This document shows, one piece after another, positions 15,671 to 24,133 of a DNA stretch of 50,142 nucleotides. The DNA comes from Nanobdellota archaeon (GTDB lineage Archaea > Nanobdellota > Nanobdellia > Parvarchaeales > Parvarchaeaceae): assembly GCA_021818905.1 (NCBI GenBank), contig JAKASS010000007.1:1-50142 (forward strand), written 5' to 3'. The notes beneath the pieces were generated by a model. That model saw nothing but the letters and a program-made list of their open reading frames with translations, had not been told where the DNA came from and searched no databases. Position 1 is the first letter of the stretch. Every line of letters begins with the position of its first letter. The translations under genes were made by a program, and so were the position numbers.

Positions 15671-18016
15671 ATGTTTAGTAATAAGGGTCAGTTTCAAGTT
15701 ATTGCGATAATAATCGCAGTAATAGTGGTTGCAGTCATTGTATATAGCATAATCCAGCAGACCCATATTGTAGCAACACCGGCATCGAACAAAAACGAAA
15801 CTGCCACCGGCAAAAATGGTTCAGTATCGCTTCTTATCGTTGGAAACTATTCCATACCTGGCTCTCCGAACTATGCTTATCCTTGGAAGACTGTAGGACC
15901 GACTGATTTTCTGAATCCTCAAAACGTATCCACTTCTCCGACGCAAATCGCTTCCGGCCATGTAGGAGACGGCATAGCGGTTTATTACAGGGACCCTAAA
16001 ATAATCTACATTGAGCTTGGAGTGGGACCTGGCTACGCAGGTCCGACTAGCGCTGGAGGGGTTTACAAGACGACTGATGGTGGATTGACTTGGGAACCAG
16101 TCGACTTTGGTCTACCGTTCTCGATAGGCGATTCCATCCTGATGAACCAGTCAGATCCTAACCAGCTGATAGTCGCCTTATGGGATGGCGTCTATAGGAC
16201 CGATGATGGTGGAGGATACTGGTATGAAGTTTCTGGACTTCATGGAGTCACCAGCCTGACAATGGTAAACGGGACGGTCTTCGCTGCTAGCAAGGGGGGT
16301 GTCATAAAGAGCAATGATTTTGGTCTTAATTGGAGCGTAGTTTATAATGCTGAATGGGTGACATCGATATCGGTGTCGCATGGAGACATTTATTCGTTGC
16401 AAACTAGTACTTCTTCCAGCGAAGTATTGATGAAGTCCACAGATCTCGGGCAAACATGGCACGAGATTTATAACTTTTCTAACATATCGGACAATCTCTG
16501 GTCGGTCCGTGCTTCGCCACAAAATCCAGACATAGTGTATGTAGCGATAGGTCCTAAGGCAGGCATTAATTATGCTCTATACAGGTCTACCGATGGCGGC
16601 TACACCTTTGAACCTGTCACAAATCTACCTTATACGAATGAAATACCTAATGGTAATATTGGGATATTCGAAGTCACATTTGATCCTGCAAATAACAGCA
16701 AATTATGGGTCGCTGGTGGAGGATATGAAGCTCGCTCGACCGACGGGGGTGCCACGTTCGTGGCGGGACCGCAAGGTACTGATAACAGAGCCATAGTCGT
16801 TGATCCATTAAATGACAGTCTCCTATGGTTAGGCTGTGATCAAGGCATATACCGCTCTTATGACGGCGGACTGAAATGGACATCTTTGAACAATAACATT
16901 TCGGATGTTTTGAGTGAGGGCCTCAGCGTCAGCAACGACGGGAATCTGATTTTACTTGATATGCAGGACTACAGCGCGTTTATAACACACAACGGCGGTG
17001 GCACCTGGGTTGGCGGCAACGAGCCCCCGATACCTCTAGACAATGAAGGCACAGTCGTTTATGTAAACCCTTATAACAGTTCGTGGGTCTATGGCATGCA
17101 ATACTCCGGTGCTTACCGTTTGCTGCAAGTTTCAGACGACTCAGCATACGATTTTGTATTCATTAATGAAAGTGGCCCATCAAACTATTTGATGCCGAAC
17201 GGTATAATTGCAACAAACCCATTTGCTAAATCGGAAGTTTATGCTGGAAGTGCAAAAGGTGTGCTTATCAGCTATGACTTTGGTAAAACGTGGAGTTTGT
17301 TGAGTGGTTCACCCGGAAACGTCACCTCCTTCGGATTCGTAAGCAACACTACGACGCTTGTAGGTACTCCTGACGGGATAATGTATTACTCTGATGGCGC
17401 TTGGTACAAGTCTAACGGTATATACGGTTTTATCACATCGATCGCCATAGACCCCGGCAATACATCAGAGGTCTTTGCATCAAGCAGTTATTTTTCATCC
17501 GGGATTTTATATGTTAGCACCGACTCGGGTCATACGTTCAGGCTACTAAACAGTACATTAGCACCAAGATACAATGCAGATCCATGGAATACTATATCCG
17601 TTTTCGTCCTCGATGAGAGCGGCTACCCGATCATCACCACTACAGATCACGGCATCTATCTGTCAAAGGATGGCGGCGACACCTGGATCCCGATAAGTTA
17701 TAATATTCATGCTGGAGACATGACCGGACTTGCTTTTGTCTCGGGCAATCTGTACATTTCTACGTGGGGCGGGGGTATCATGGAGTTTCCAAACTTTGCA
17801 CTTGGCTCCCTCCCAGCCACGATCGAAGGCATTGCCCCTAATAGCAACTATACAGTCGACATAAACGATTCTCCTATCTCGATATTTGCATCACGTTTCA
17901 AGGACTTTCTTCTCCCTGGCAATTATCTTATTACGGTTTATCCGCCGGGAAGGACGCAGTATAAGGCAATTCTCACTTTAAAGGCCGGAACCATTTACAA
18001 TATCACATTATCCTAA
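15671..18016 (+). CDS. Secreted or anchored Asp-box beta-propeller protein
   Basis: I place the start at MFSNKGQFQVIAIIIAVIVV (15671), giving 781 residues; two upstream starts extend the frame to 15605. The KGQ before the hydrophobic stretch resembles archaeal class III (type IV pilin-like) signal peptides, so the protein may be assembled or held at the cell surface. Most of the chain is repeated Asp-box units, such as YKTTDGGLTWEPV, YRSTDGGYTFEPV, YRSYDGGLKWTSL and YLSKDGGDTWIPI, which build VPS10/sialidase-like propellers. The end (ATIEGIAPNSNYTVDINDSP to GTIYNITLS) looks like a PEGA-type domain. No sialidase catalytic set is evident. An adhesion or binding role is likely. Confidence 0.75.
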   Translation: MFSNKGQFQVIAIIIAVIVVAVIVYSIIQQTHIVATPASNKNETATGKNGSVSLLIVGNYSIPGSPNYAYPWKTVGPTDFLNPQNVSTSPTQIASGHVGDGIAVYYRDPKIIYIELGVGPGYAGPTSAGGVYKTTDGGLTWEPVDFGLPFSIGDSILMNQSDPNQLIVALWDGVYRTDDGGGYWYEVSGLHGVTSLTMVNGTVFAASKGGVIKSNDFGLNWSVVYNAEWVTSISVSHGDIYSLQTSTSSSEVLMKSTDLGQTWHEIYNFSNISDNLWSVRASPQNPDIVYVAIGPKAGINYALYRSTDGGYTFEPVTNLPYTNEIPNGNIGIFEVTFDPANNSKLWVAGGGYEARSTDGGATFVAGPQGTDNRAIVVDPLNDSLLWLGCDQGIYRSYDGGLKWTSLNNNISDVLSEGLSVSNDGNLILLDMQDYSAFITHNGGGTWVGGNEPPIPLDNEGTVVYVNPYNSSWVYGMQYSGAYRLLQVSDDSAYDFVFINESGPSNYLMPNGIIATNPFAKSEVYAGSAKGVLISYDFGKTWSLLSGSPGNVTSFGFVSNTTTLVGTPDGIMYYSDGAWYKSNGIYGFITSIAIDPGNTSEVFASSSYFSSGILYVSTDSGHTFRLLNSTLAPRYNADPWNTISVFVLDESGYPIITTTDHGIYLSKDGGDTWIPISYNIHAGDMTGLAFVSGNLYISTWGGGIMEFPNFALGSLPATIEGIAPNSNYTVDINDSPISIFASRFKDFLLPGNYLITVYPPGRTQYKAILTLKAGTIYNITLS

Positions 18017-18055
18017 ATGCCGATTTAAACAAATTTTCGATGGGGCGTTAAATTA

Positions 18056-18364
18056 ATGACTGTTTATCATGCAGAGATCGTTATTAATAATCTCAAGCTT
18101 AGAGAGCTTTGTAGTAAACAAGGTCCTGTCGAAAGTGCTTTGCCATAATATCTTGCTACAGCCGATGTTCGAACCGCGGGAAACGCCCCTTTGCCAGTTT
18201 CTGATCTAGAAAAAACACTGATAGGCTTCCTATATTTTAGACTCTACTTACCGGATGATATCTTAAAAGAAATTATAAAAATTTTAGATAAGAAAAAGTT
18301 TGATATCTACTTGAAAAGAACTGACAACACGCTAAAGAATAAGGTATGCAAACTTTTAAGATAA
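18056..18364 (+). pseudogene. AbiEi-like antitoxin fragment with an in-frame stop
   Basis: One reading frame runs 103 codons from ATG 18056 to TAA 18362-18364, interrupted only by TAA at 18146-18148. The second half contains VSDLEKTLIGFLYFRLYLPD and ILKEIIKILDKKKFDIYLKR. This resembles the C-terminal part of AbiEi-type antitoxins, where an xPEKTxxDxxYF motif is usual (compare LPEKAIVDAVYFNDP in the intact gene at 19261). It lies next to, and converges on, an intact AbiE-like pair. I read it as the remnant of a second module; the family match is by eye. Confidence 0.5.
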
Positions 18365-18453
18365 AACCTTATTGGCATAAAAAAAGGTTGATTATTGTAA
18401 TTATGTAACTTCGAGCACCAGAAACAGGCGTGATTCTCAATGAATCGGCGCCC

Positions 18454-19257
18454 CTATAAGTTAAAAATATCTTTCAACTGCGATTTCACTTTGCTAGAAA
18501 CATCATCGAAATCTATCGGTAAATTTATAAGCGAGCCGATTTCTTTTTTCCATACCGTGCTTAGCGCGTCTATCCTAGAAAAGAGTGCAGCGGGATTTAT
18601 CTTCCCCTTGTTTTTACAATAAGCATCGTACGCTGTTTTGATTTTAGATGCGTCCAGATTATTTTGGTTTTTTGCCACTATCGCCCAAATATCATATAAG
18701 TCCCTCGCAGGCAGCCTCTTCCGTTCCACAAGGGCCGCTACCTTATCCATAAGCAGCTCTTCCAGCTGTTTTACGCTAAGAGAATACGGCGGGATATCGT
18801 TATAGATCGGTGTCCTTATTATGGTCGCCGGCGCTAGGATGACCTTTTCATACGTGTTTATATCGATGGAAACCGTCTGTCTGCTGGCTTCATGTTTAGA
18901 CGATGCGAAAAGGGGCCCAGCTATCTTTATCTCGTAGCCAATCATATCTTTGTATGTTTCCGGTCCGATGAAGGTCGTTTCATATAGATCGTTGATGGAC
19001 CTGATCGCGTTTTCTACCTTCCTTAGCAGCTTGCTCTCTTTAAGTCCGTTCATCACGAAATCAAGATCGTCCGAAAACCTTCCCGACCCGTATATTTTGG
19101 CAAGCGCAGTCCCTCCCCTAAATACGAGCCCATTTTCTGGGATTTCTGAGAAAAGCGCTCTCAGTAACAGTTCTTGCAGATAATCCTTCTCGGCCATGTA
19201 CGCCTCCCTGAATCCTAGTCTCTTGGCGTAGGTCCGCATTTCATCAAGCGAATACAT
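18454..19257 (-). CDS. abiEii: AbiEii-type nucleotidyltransferase toxin
   Basis: The 267-residue protein shows the AbiEii/MenT pattern. YLQELLLRALF near 26-36 is followed by LVFRGGTALAKIYGSGRFSD and DLDFVMN (about 44-70), giving the GG[TS]AL and SxDxDF nucleotidyltransferase motifs. Later comes LLMDKVAALVERKRLPARDL YDIW in two parts, also typical. Family members add nucleotides to the tRNA acceptor stem or otherwise modify RNA, and so arrest growth. The cognate AbiEi gene lies 3 bases upstream on the same strand, making a type IV toxin-antitoxin operon. The catalytic residues are intact. Confidence 0.88.
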   Translation of the reverse strand: MYSLDEMRTYAKRLGFREAYMAEKDYLQELLLRALFSEIPENGLVFRGGTALAKIYGSGRFSDDLDFVMNGLKESKLLRKVENAIRSINDLYETTFIGPETYKDMIGYEIKIAGPLFASSKHEASRQTVSIDINTYEKVILAPATIIRTPIYNDIPPYSLSVKQLEELLMDKVAALVERKRLPARDLYDIWAIVAKNQNNLDASKIKTAYDAYCKNKGKINPAALFSRIDALSTVWKKEIGSLINLPIDFDDVSSKVKSQLKDIFNL

Positions 19258-19260
19258 AAT

Positions 19261-19884
19261 TCACCCGTTCACTCCCGCTTCTGCGAGGAGGAAATCTATC
19301 CTGTCCTTGGTCTTTCTAGAAAGCATTTTTTCCGAGAAATCTCTTAGCCTATCGGCTTTCAATATTTTCTTTTTTAAGCCGTTTTCAAGCGCCTCGAATA
19401 TATAGGCTTCGTTCGGATCGTTGAAATACACCGCATCGACTATCGCTTTCTCTGGAAGCGCCGCCATTATCATCGTATTCTGCATGCGCTGGAAACCAAA
19501 CAGTCTTTTCCTGTCGATCGTTACGAATCTTATGGCATAGCTGCCGAAACTTATTTTCTTATGGCGTTTTGTGGTAAGCACATCGATCGTCATTATCGAT
19601 CCTTGCGTGGTCAGACCATAGAGGCTAAAAGCCGCAAAAAGGCTGATATAAGATGGAAAAACGATATTGGAGGCTATTTCATATATGTTAGCATTGAGCT
19701 GGCAGTACTTCCCTTTTTCTATTTTTATGAGTTTATGTCTTGCTACAAGCCGGGATACGTACAGTGAGGTGTAGGTTATGCTTTTTCCTGTCAATCTCTC
19801 TATGTCTTTTGAGGTGAACACGGCCATTCGTGCATTTTGAAGCATCGCAATCAAATCTTCCACTTTCATGTAACATGCACGCAT
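19261..19884 (-). CDS. abiEi: AbiEi-type antitoxin/regulator
   Basis: The 207-residue protein starts with a winged helix (MAVFTSKDIERLTGKSITYT, then YVSRLVARHKLIKIEKGKY), continues with the AbiEi core (SYISLFAAFSLYGLTTQGS, LTTKRHKKISFGSYAIRFV) and has LPEKAIVDAVYFNDPNEAYI near the end. AbiEi proteins repress their own operon and antagonise AbiEii. An internal start at MKVEDLIAMLQNA (residue 6) is equally likely. The toxin gene follows after 3 bases. TTATGTATATAAATATATC at about 19894-19912, read from the minus strand, is a likely TATA region. Confidence 0.85.
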   Translation of the reverse strand: MRACYMKVEDLIAMLQNARMAVFTSKDIERLTGKSITYTSLYVSRLVARHKLIKIEKGKYCQLNANIYEIASNIVFPSYISLFAAFSLYGLTTQGSIMTIDVLTTKRHKKISFGSYAIRFVTIDRKRLFGFQRMQNTMIMAALPEKAIVDAVYFNDPNEAYIFEALENGLKKKILKADRLRDFSEKMLSRKTKDRIDFLLAEAGVNG

Positions 19885-20070
19885 TTTATGTATATAAATA
19901 TATCATTTTTGATAGATTGCGTAGCATAAAATGCCAGGTCCATCAAAGCTTACCTGTAGAAGTCCGGATGGCAAGAGGAGAAACCTAAAGAATCTTGGTT
20001 ACTACACGTTTTAGAATCGTGGAGTCAATTTTAATATCTTAATCGGTTGGCTACTTGATTTTTTTCTTGC

Positions 20071-20403
20071 TCATGAAGAAAGCCGCATGGGTTTTCTAGG
20101 GAGAGGCTCCACGCAGAATCGATCATTCCTGCAAGGAATGAAGACGTTCCCATATGGAAAACGAAAGGCAGATGGAGGAAGCTGATGAAGACGGACTTCC
20201 CGTTGTTGGAATACCATAAACGAAGCCTTGTGGAGACTGTCAACTCCGTGGAGAAGAGGAAGTTTGGCTCCACCTTGAGCAGCAAGCTGCATTTGAGCAA
20301 GCTGAAGGAGATGAAGGTAATCGACGTAGTCTACGACATCCAGCGATTCATACAGCTTGCTTATATTGTTATCATAGGATTTCTACAGAGCCCCAGGCTG
20401 TGA
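20071..20403 (+). pseudogene. Internally deleted relic of an IS5-like transposase
   Basis: The plus strand begins with CTCATGAAGAAAGCCGC, matching the transposase at about 49994. It then jumps by deletion to TTTTCTAGGGAGAGGCTCC, matching about 50080. From 20101 the frame is open: SIIPARNEDVPIWKTKGRWR, then LVETVNSVEKRKFGSTL and IQLAYIVIIGFLQSPRL before TGA. The right terminal repeat AGGATTTCTACAGAGCC is at 20376-20392. It is a nonfunctional copy of the same element as at 49408 and 10284. Confidence 0.82.
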
Positions 20404-20438
20404 TTAAAATATAAATCGTGGCTCTGCGCACAATAAAG

Positions 20439-20933
20439 ATGGAAAATTGCCCATATCTAAATAAACTTGTCAAGCACGCGGGTTATCCCAGCGAAGGCGA
20501 CGTGATATTTGTGGGAAGTTTCACTAAGAAACTAGGGCCTCTAGAAGAGGCACTCGGGTCACTTTTTGCCGGCGACGCTTTCGTAATTTCAAAAGAGCCT
20601 CTTAAAGCACGGTATAATGGATACTTACGAGTAAACTATAGTGGCAAGGTGCTCTACAATAGCATGGAGAACACTGGTATTCTTGGGACGTTTTTGAGGA
20701 GATACGGGTTAATAGGGCCCGATAAAGACTGGCATAGAAAGATAGACAATTTCGATTATAGCCATGCTTTTAGGATGAAAGGCGGCAGGCTAGAAGAACT
20801 GTCTGGAAATTTAGTCGAGTTTCAAATGAATTGTTCTAATAATGTCTTAATGGACCTAGACTGGTTGGGAATAACTGAATTTCTAAAAGTCGGGGATTAT
20901 TCTCCACATGGCTCAATAAAAATTACAAAATAA
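20439..20933 (+). CDS. Hypothetical protein
   Basis: I do not recognise this protein of about 164 residues. I prefer the start MENCPYLNKLVKHAGYPSEG at 20439, because a TATA-like TTAAAATATAAAT lies at 20403-20415, about 25-30 bases upstream; ATG 20418 is the alternative. It is soluble with mixed strands and helices (GDVIFVGSFTKKLGPLEEAL, GYLRVNYSGKVLYNSME) and a C-terminal GITEFLKVGDYSPHGSIKI. No signal peptide or known catalytic motif is visible. It abuts the IS relic and faces the ParB-like gene, which ends one base after it. Confidence 0.65.
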   Translation: MENCPYLNKLVKHAGYPSEGDVIFVGSFTKKLGPLEEALGSLFAGDAFVISKEPLKARYNGYLRVNYSGKVLYNSMENTGILGTFLRRYGLIGPDKDWHRKIDNFDYSHAFRMKGGRLEELSGNLVEFQMNCSNNVLMDLDWLGITEFLKVGDYSPHGSIKITK

Positions 20934-21314
20934 TCATTTTATGTCTAGACCGTAATCTTCTTGATTAAAGTCGAACTTATGCTTGGTGGTCTTTCTAGGA
21001 AATTTCTTGCCGGATAAAGCCGAGCTTATTACATCGTCCTTTGTTACCGCCTTGTACTCTTCTCTCCAGTGGTCAAGCTTGACGCTTTTATAATCGACAA
21101 CGATGCACGGCACGGACTCCGCCGAGTTTTTCTTTAGAGCGTTGAATCTGTGGTGACCATCTAAGATTACATATCTATCTTTGTCTGGTATTTTTGTGAC
21201 AACTATGGGTGTGAATTTATTCTTTTGAAGCGTCCTGTGTATCTTATTTACCTCTTCTGGATCGACTTCTTCGTGCTCTAATAAGTTTTTGGTCGGAATC
21301 CACTTTATTTCCAT
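20934..21314 (-). CDS. ParB/SerK-like domain protein
   Basis: The 126-residue protein has the ParB-N fold pattern. EIKWIPTKNLLEHEEVDPEE is followed by IVVTKIPDKDRYVILDGHHR and FNALKK (about 37-62). The DGHHR box is shared by ParB CTPases and by the archaeal free-serine kinase SerK, which belongs to the same fold. A centromere-binding helix-turn-helix is not present, so a partition role is unlikely; a small kinase or nucleotide-binding function is more plausible. It lies 15 bases downstream of secE in the ftsZ-secE run. Confidence 0.75.
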   Translation of the reverse strand: MEIKWIPTKNLLEHEEVDPEEVNKIHRTLQKNKFTPIVVTKIPDKDRYVILDGHHRFNALKKNSAESVPCIVVDYKSVKLDHWREEYKAVTKDDVISSALSGKKFPRKTTKHKFDFNQEDYGLDIK

Positions 21315-21329
21315 TTTATATGATAAGAA

Positions 21330-21938
21330 TCAAACGGATTGTATTATAAGTTGAACAACAAAACCTATGCCGCCTATTATTAATGTACCGACGATGACCA
21401 TTATCGCAAGTTCTCTATATTCTTTCCTTGTAGGTTTTCTTGCCAAGTGAAGCACGCGCGAATATTCAAACCAATAATGATCCAGCTTGCTTTTAATGCC
21501 GCCAAATCTAAATGCTTTTAATTTTGTTATTAATTTTGCGAATTTGCTCCCTTTCTTCTGCTTCTGCGGCGCGACATGGGCCTCACTTTTTTCTTGTATT
21601 ACTTGTTCCTTTATTTTTTCTAGCTTTAAACTTTCGGCTTTTAATTTTTCTAATCGCTCCTGCTCCTGCTGTCTCTTTTGCTCTTCAAGTTCTTTCCTTA
21701 GTCTTGAATTCTCACTTTCGATCTCTTTTTCTATTCTTTTTTCCGCATGCTCTGTTTCTGATCCTATCTTTTTTAGCCCATTATCGTCAGTTGAACCGGT
21801 TTTCGACGCTTCTGCTTTGAGTTGCTTTATTTCCTTTTTCAGCCTATCGTTTTCATTTTCAATGGCCTGCTCGGCCTTATCTTCTGGATTAGAATCGTCT
21901 GACTTATTCGCATCTGCCAAGCTTTTCTTTTCATCCAT
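21330..21938 (-). CDS. secE: SecE/Sec61-gamma with long N-terminal coiled coil
   Basis: Residues about 150-202 form the conserved SecE core: SRVLHLARKPTRKEYRELAI, the amphipathic helix-hinge, then IMVIVGTLIIGGIGFVVQLI, a single membrane helix. This is the small essential subunit that clamps SecY in the translocon. Usual archaeal SecE is about 60 residues. Here about 145 extra residues precede it, mostly charged heptad-like coiled coil (ENDRLKKEIKQLKAEA, ENSRLRKELEEQKRQQEQER). The stretch is continuous and in frame. The gene follows ftsZ by 6 bases, a common archaeal neighbour pairing. Confidence 0.82.
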   Translation of the reverse strand: MDEKKSLADANKSDDSNPEDKAEQAIENENDRLKKEIKQLKAEASKTGSTDDNGLKKIGSETEHAEKRIEKEIESENSRLRKELEEQKRQQEQERLEKLKAESLKLEKIKEQVIQEKSEAHVAPQKQKKGSKFAKLITKLKAFRFGGIKSKLDHYWFEYSRVLHLARKPTRKEYRELAIMVIVGTLIIGGIGFVVQLIIQSV

Positions 21939-21944
21939 ATCTTA

Positions 21945-23069
21945 CTAACTCAAGAACGTTATTCCCAGCTCTTCTTCTACTTCCCTGCGATCTTTGGCGT
22001 CTTTCTCTTCTGATATGGATTTTCCGGTTATCTGCCTAGAACTTACTCCTGTTATTATTGCAAGAACTTTTATCGTATTCTTTAAGTCTGGGAAAATGTG
22101 CGCGCCCAGTATTATATTTATGTCTTCAGGTAATTTCTTGTTTATAAGTTCTACGACTTTGTTCGCTTCTTCCAGAGTCAGCGAAGGACCCCCGCTGATA
22201 TCTATAAGCATACCTCTGGCACCAGAGACATCGACATCAATCAATGGATTATTTAGTATCTTGTCAACTACACTTTCTAACTTTTTGTCCTTGGCATCGC
22301 TTTCGCCTGTACCTATCAGGGCGACGCCACCGTTTATCATTATTCTTTTTACATCGGCGAAATCCACGTTTATAAGACCCGGCTTGGTTATAAGCTCGGT
22401 TATTCCCTTCACTGCGTTTGTCAAGACATCGTCTGCTATCTTTAGTGCGATTGGCAATGGCAGTCCTGGCGCTATCGCCAATAGCTTCTCATTCGGAACG
22501 GTTATCAAGGTATCTACAGATGCTTTTAATTTCTCTATGCCATTAAGTGCCTGGTTCATCCTTCTTCTGCCTTCAGCCTTAAACGGCACTGTGACGACTG
22601 CTATCGTAAGAGCATTTAATTTCTTAGCTACTTGTGCGACTACCGGCGCTGCACCGGTACCTGTGCCGCCCCCCATGCCGCAGCATATAAAAACCATGTC
22701 TGCGCCCTGAAGAGCCTCTTTTAATTCCTGTTCTTGTTCTTTCGCTGCTGCTTCGCCTACTGCCGGGTCTGCACCGGCCCCTAAGCCCCTTGTCATTTCT
22801 CTACCTATGAGTATCTTTTTATCCGCCGGAGTGCAAAGTAGATCTGCACCATCTGTGTTTACAGCGATTAGTTCAGCGCCTTTTATACCTATTTCAAACA
22901 TCCTGCTTAAAGTATTATTCCCAGAACCGCCTACTCCCACGACCTTTATGCTTGTCCTCCTGGAAGTTATCATCTCTTCTAGACTTTTATCGAATTCTTT
23001 TGTCCTGCTAGAATCAAAATTTGGGCTTTTTACACCCTGCCCGGATAAATTTGTGTTTAACATATCCAT
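21945..23069 (-). CDS. ftsZ: Cell division GTPase FtsZ
   Basis: The 374-residue tubulin-like GTPase polymerises at midcell to direct division. GTP-binding elements are intact: VVGVGGSGNNTLSRMF near 43-58, the tubulin signature GMGGGTGTGAAP at 131-142, and VDTLITVPNEKLL with the T7-loop region VLTNAVKGITELIT. The N-terminus has about 38 residues before the core and the C-terminus ends REVEEELGITFLS, a short conserved tail that may bind a partner such as SepF. It heads a minus-strand run with secE and the ParB-like gene. TTAAATATTTATATA at about 23108-23122, read on the minus strand, is a candidate promoter. Confidence 0.95.
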   Translation of the reverse strand: MDMLNTNLSGQGVKSPNFDSSRTKEFDKSLEEMITSRRTSIKVVGVGGSGNNTLSRMFEIGIKGAELIAVNTDGADLLCTPADKKILIGREMTRGLGAGADPAVGEAAAKEQEQELKEALQGADMVFICCGMGGGTGTGAAPVVAQVAKKLNALTIAVVTVPFKAEGRRRMNQALNGIEKLKASVDTLITVPNEKLLAIAPGLPLPIALKIADDVLTNAVKGITELITKPGLINVDFADVKRIMINGGVALIGTGESDAKDKKLESVVDKILNNPLIDVDVSGARGMLIDISGGPSLTLEEANKVVELINKKLPEDINIILGAHIFPDLKNTIKVLAIITGVSSRQITGKSISEEKDAKDRREVEEELGITFLS

Positions 23070-23134
23070 ATTCTATTTATTTTCGCTTTAATTAGTTGTT
23101 TTCGGCAATATATAAATATTTAACGTAAATTTGA

Positions 23135-23782
23135 TTAAGCCCTTGCTATTTCAACTTTGTAATCTTTGCTGATGTATTTGTTTATGTCAGATACTATCGC
23201 ATCCGTCGTGTATTGCTTAAGTTCATCTTTAGAACGCAAAGTAACCTTATTTTCCTCTACAGCTACAGATTCCGGATTTTTACCGACATAATGCCCAAAT
23301 ATGGCCGCACATCTTTCCTTTAAGTCTTGGATTATCTTCACGATCTCTATCTCATAAACTAGGTCTTTCCCAGCTAAAGGATTATTGAAGCTTACCATTA
23401 CTCGGCCGCCGCTTACAGACAATACCGTGGCGAGCTTATTGTCAAGCATAAGGACGTCACCAACCGAAGGGCTGACTCCGCTTTCCCTAAAGGTGCCTAG
23501 TCCAAACGTCTTTACAAGCTTCGGATCGAATTTTCCGAATGCGTCTTCAGCTTTAACTTCTAACGTATATTTGTCGCCTATGTTCTTGTTTAAAAGAGAC
23601 TGCCCGACCGCCTTCAATACATAATTTGAATCCGGTATAACCAAAACTGGCCCGAAGTTTATTCCCTCTTGCTTTATTCCTTCCTTATTCGCGACATCTT
23701 TATCTGTTAGATCGAAGATTCTGCCAGAAGATTTAATTCTGCCTACGAAGTTTATTAAAACGAAATCATTGTTACTTATCAT
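23135..23782 (-). CDS. FKBP-type peptidyl-prolyl isomerase (long archaeal type)
   Basis: The 215-residue protein fits the archaeal long FKBP/SlyD group. An FKBP core (FVLINFVGRIKSSGRIFDLT, then GQSLLNKNIGDKYTLEVKAE) holds an insert-in-flap domain (PSVGDVLMLDNKLATVLSVS to NPLAGKDLVYEIEI). About 65 C-terminal residues (SKDELKQYTTDAIVSDINKY) follow. It should catalyse prolyl cis-trans isomerisation and act as a folding chaperone in the cytoplasm. It follows the Alba gene by 3 bases on the same strand, so they are probably co-transcribed. Confidence 0.88.
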   Translation of the reverse strand: MISNNDFVLINFVGRIKSSGRIFDLTDKDVANKEGIKQEGINFGPVLVIPDSNYVLKAVGQSLLNKNIGDKYTLEVKAEDAFGKFDPKLVKTFGLGTFRESGVSPSVGDVLMLDNKLATVLSVSGGRVMVSFNNPLAGKDLVYEIEIVKIIQDLKERCAAIFGHYVGKNPESVAVEENKVTLRSKDELKQYTTDAIVSDINKYISKDYKVEIARA

Positions 23783-23785
23783 AAT

Positions 23786-24055
23786 CTATCTCTTTAGCTC
23801 TATCGATATAAAAGAAACATTTCTTTTTTTATTGTCCTCTCCCGCAAGTTCTTCGGTGCCTATCTCTACATTACCAAGTTTAAGGTCTTTTGAGAACTTT
23901 CTCTTTATTATCTGGGATATGTCAACCGCTTTCGATATCATCGAGCCCCTCGCCTTTATGAAAACATGGTCATGGCCCGAATTAACGTGTGTAAGTACGG
24001 CTAAAACATAAGACATTATAGGCTTTTGACCTACAAATACAAAATCGTTTTCCAT
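23786..24055 (-). CDS. albA: Alba-family chromatin/RNA-binding protein
   Basis: This 89-residue protein matches Alba. The N-terminus NDFVFVGQKPIMSYVLAVLT contains the conserved GxKPxMxYV segment. FIKARGSMISKAVDISQIIK has the RG-x-x-I-x-KAVD motif, in which the acetylatable Lys of other Alba proteins would lie near the KP of the first motif. Alba dimers coat DNA and RNA in archaea and shape the chromosome. It heads a two-gene run with the FKBP gene. The length is normal and no odd residues are seen. Confidence 0.93.
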   Translation of the reverse strand: MENDFVFVGQKPIMSYVLAVLTHVNSGHDHVFIKARGSMISKAVDISQIIKRKFSKDLKLGNVEIGTEELAGEDNKKRNVSFISIELKR

Positions 24056-24133
24056 TCGGTACTGATTGCTGTTGCGAATATTTAAATCTTTTTTGATGCT
24101 CTGTTGACTTTTGCAAATTTATGACAAAATTTT

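Noticed and set aside
20934-21314. Chromosome partition protein ParB
   Set aside because: Only the small DGHHR domain is present, with no DNA-binding helix-turn-helix and no parA nearby.
21487-22710. Long plus-strand open frames opposite secE and ftsZ
   Set aside because: Shadows of strongly conserved minus-strand genes; Ser/Phe-rich composition is a typical artefact.
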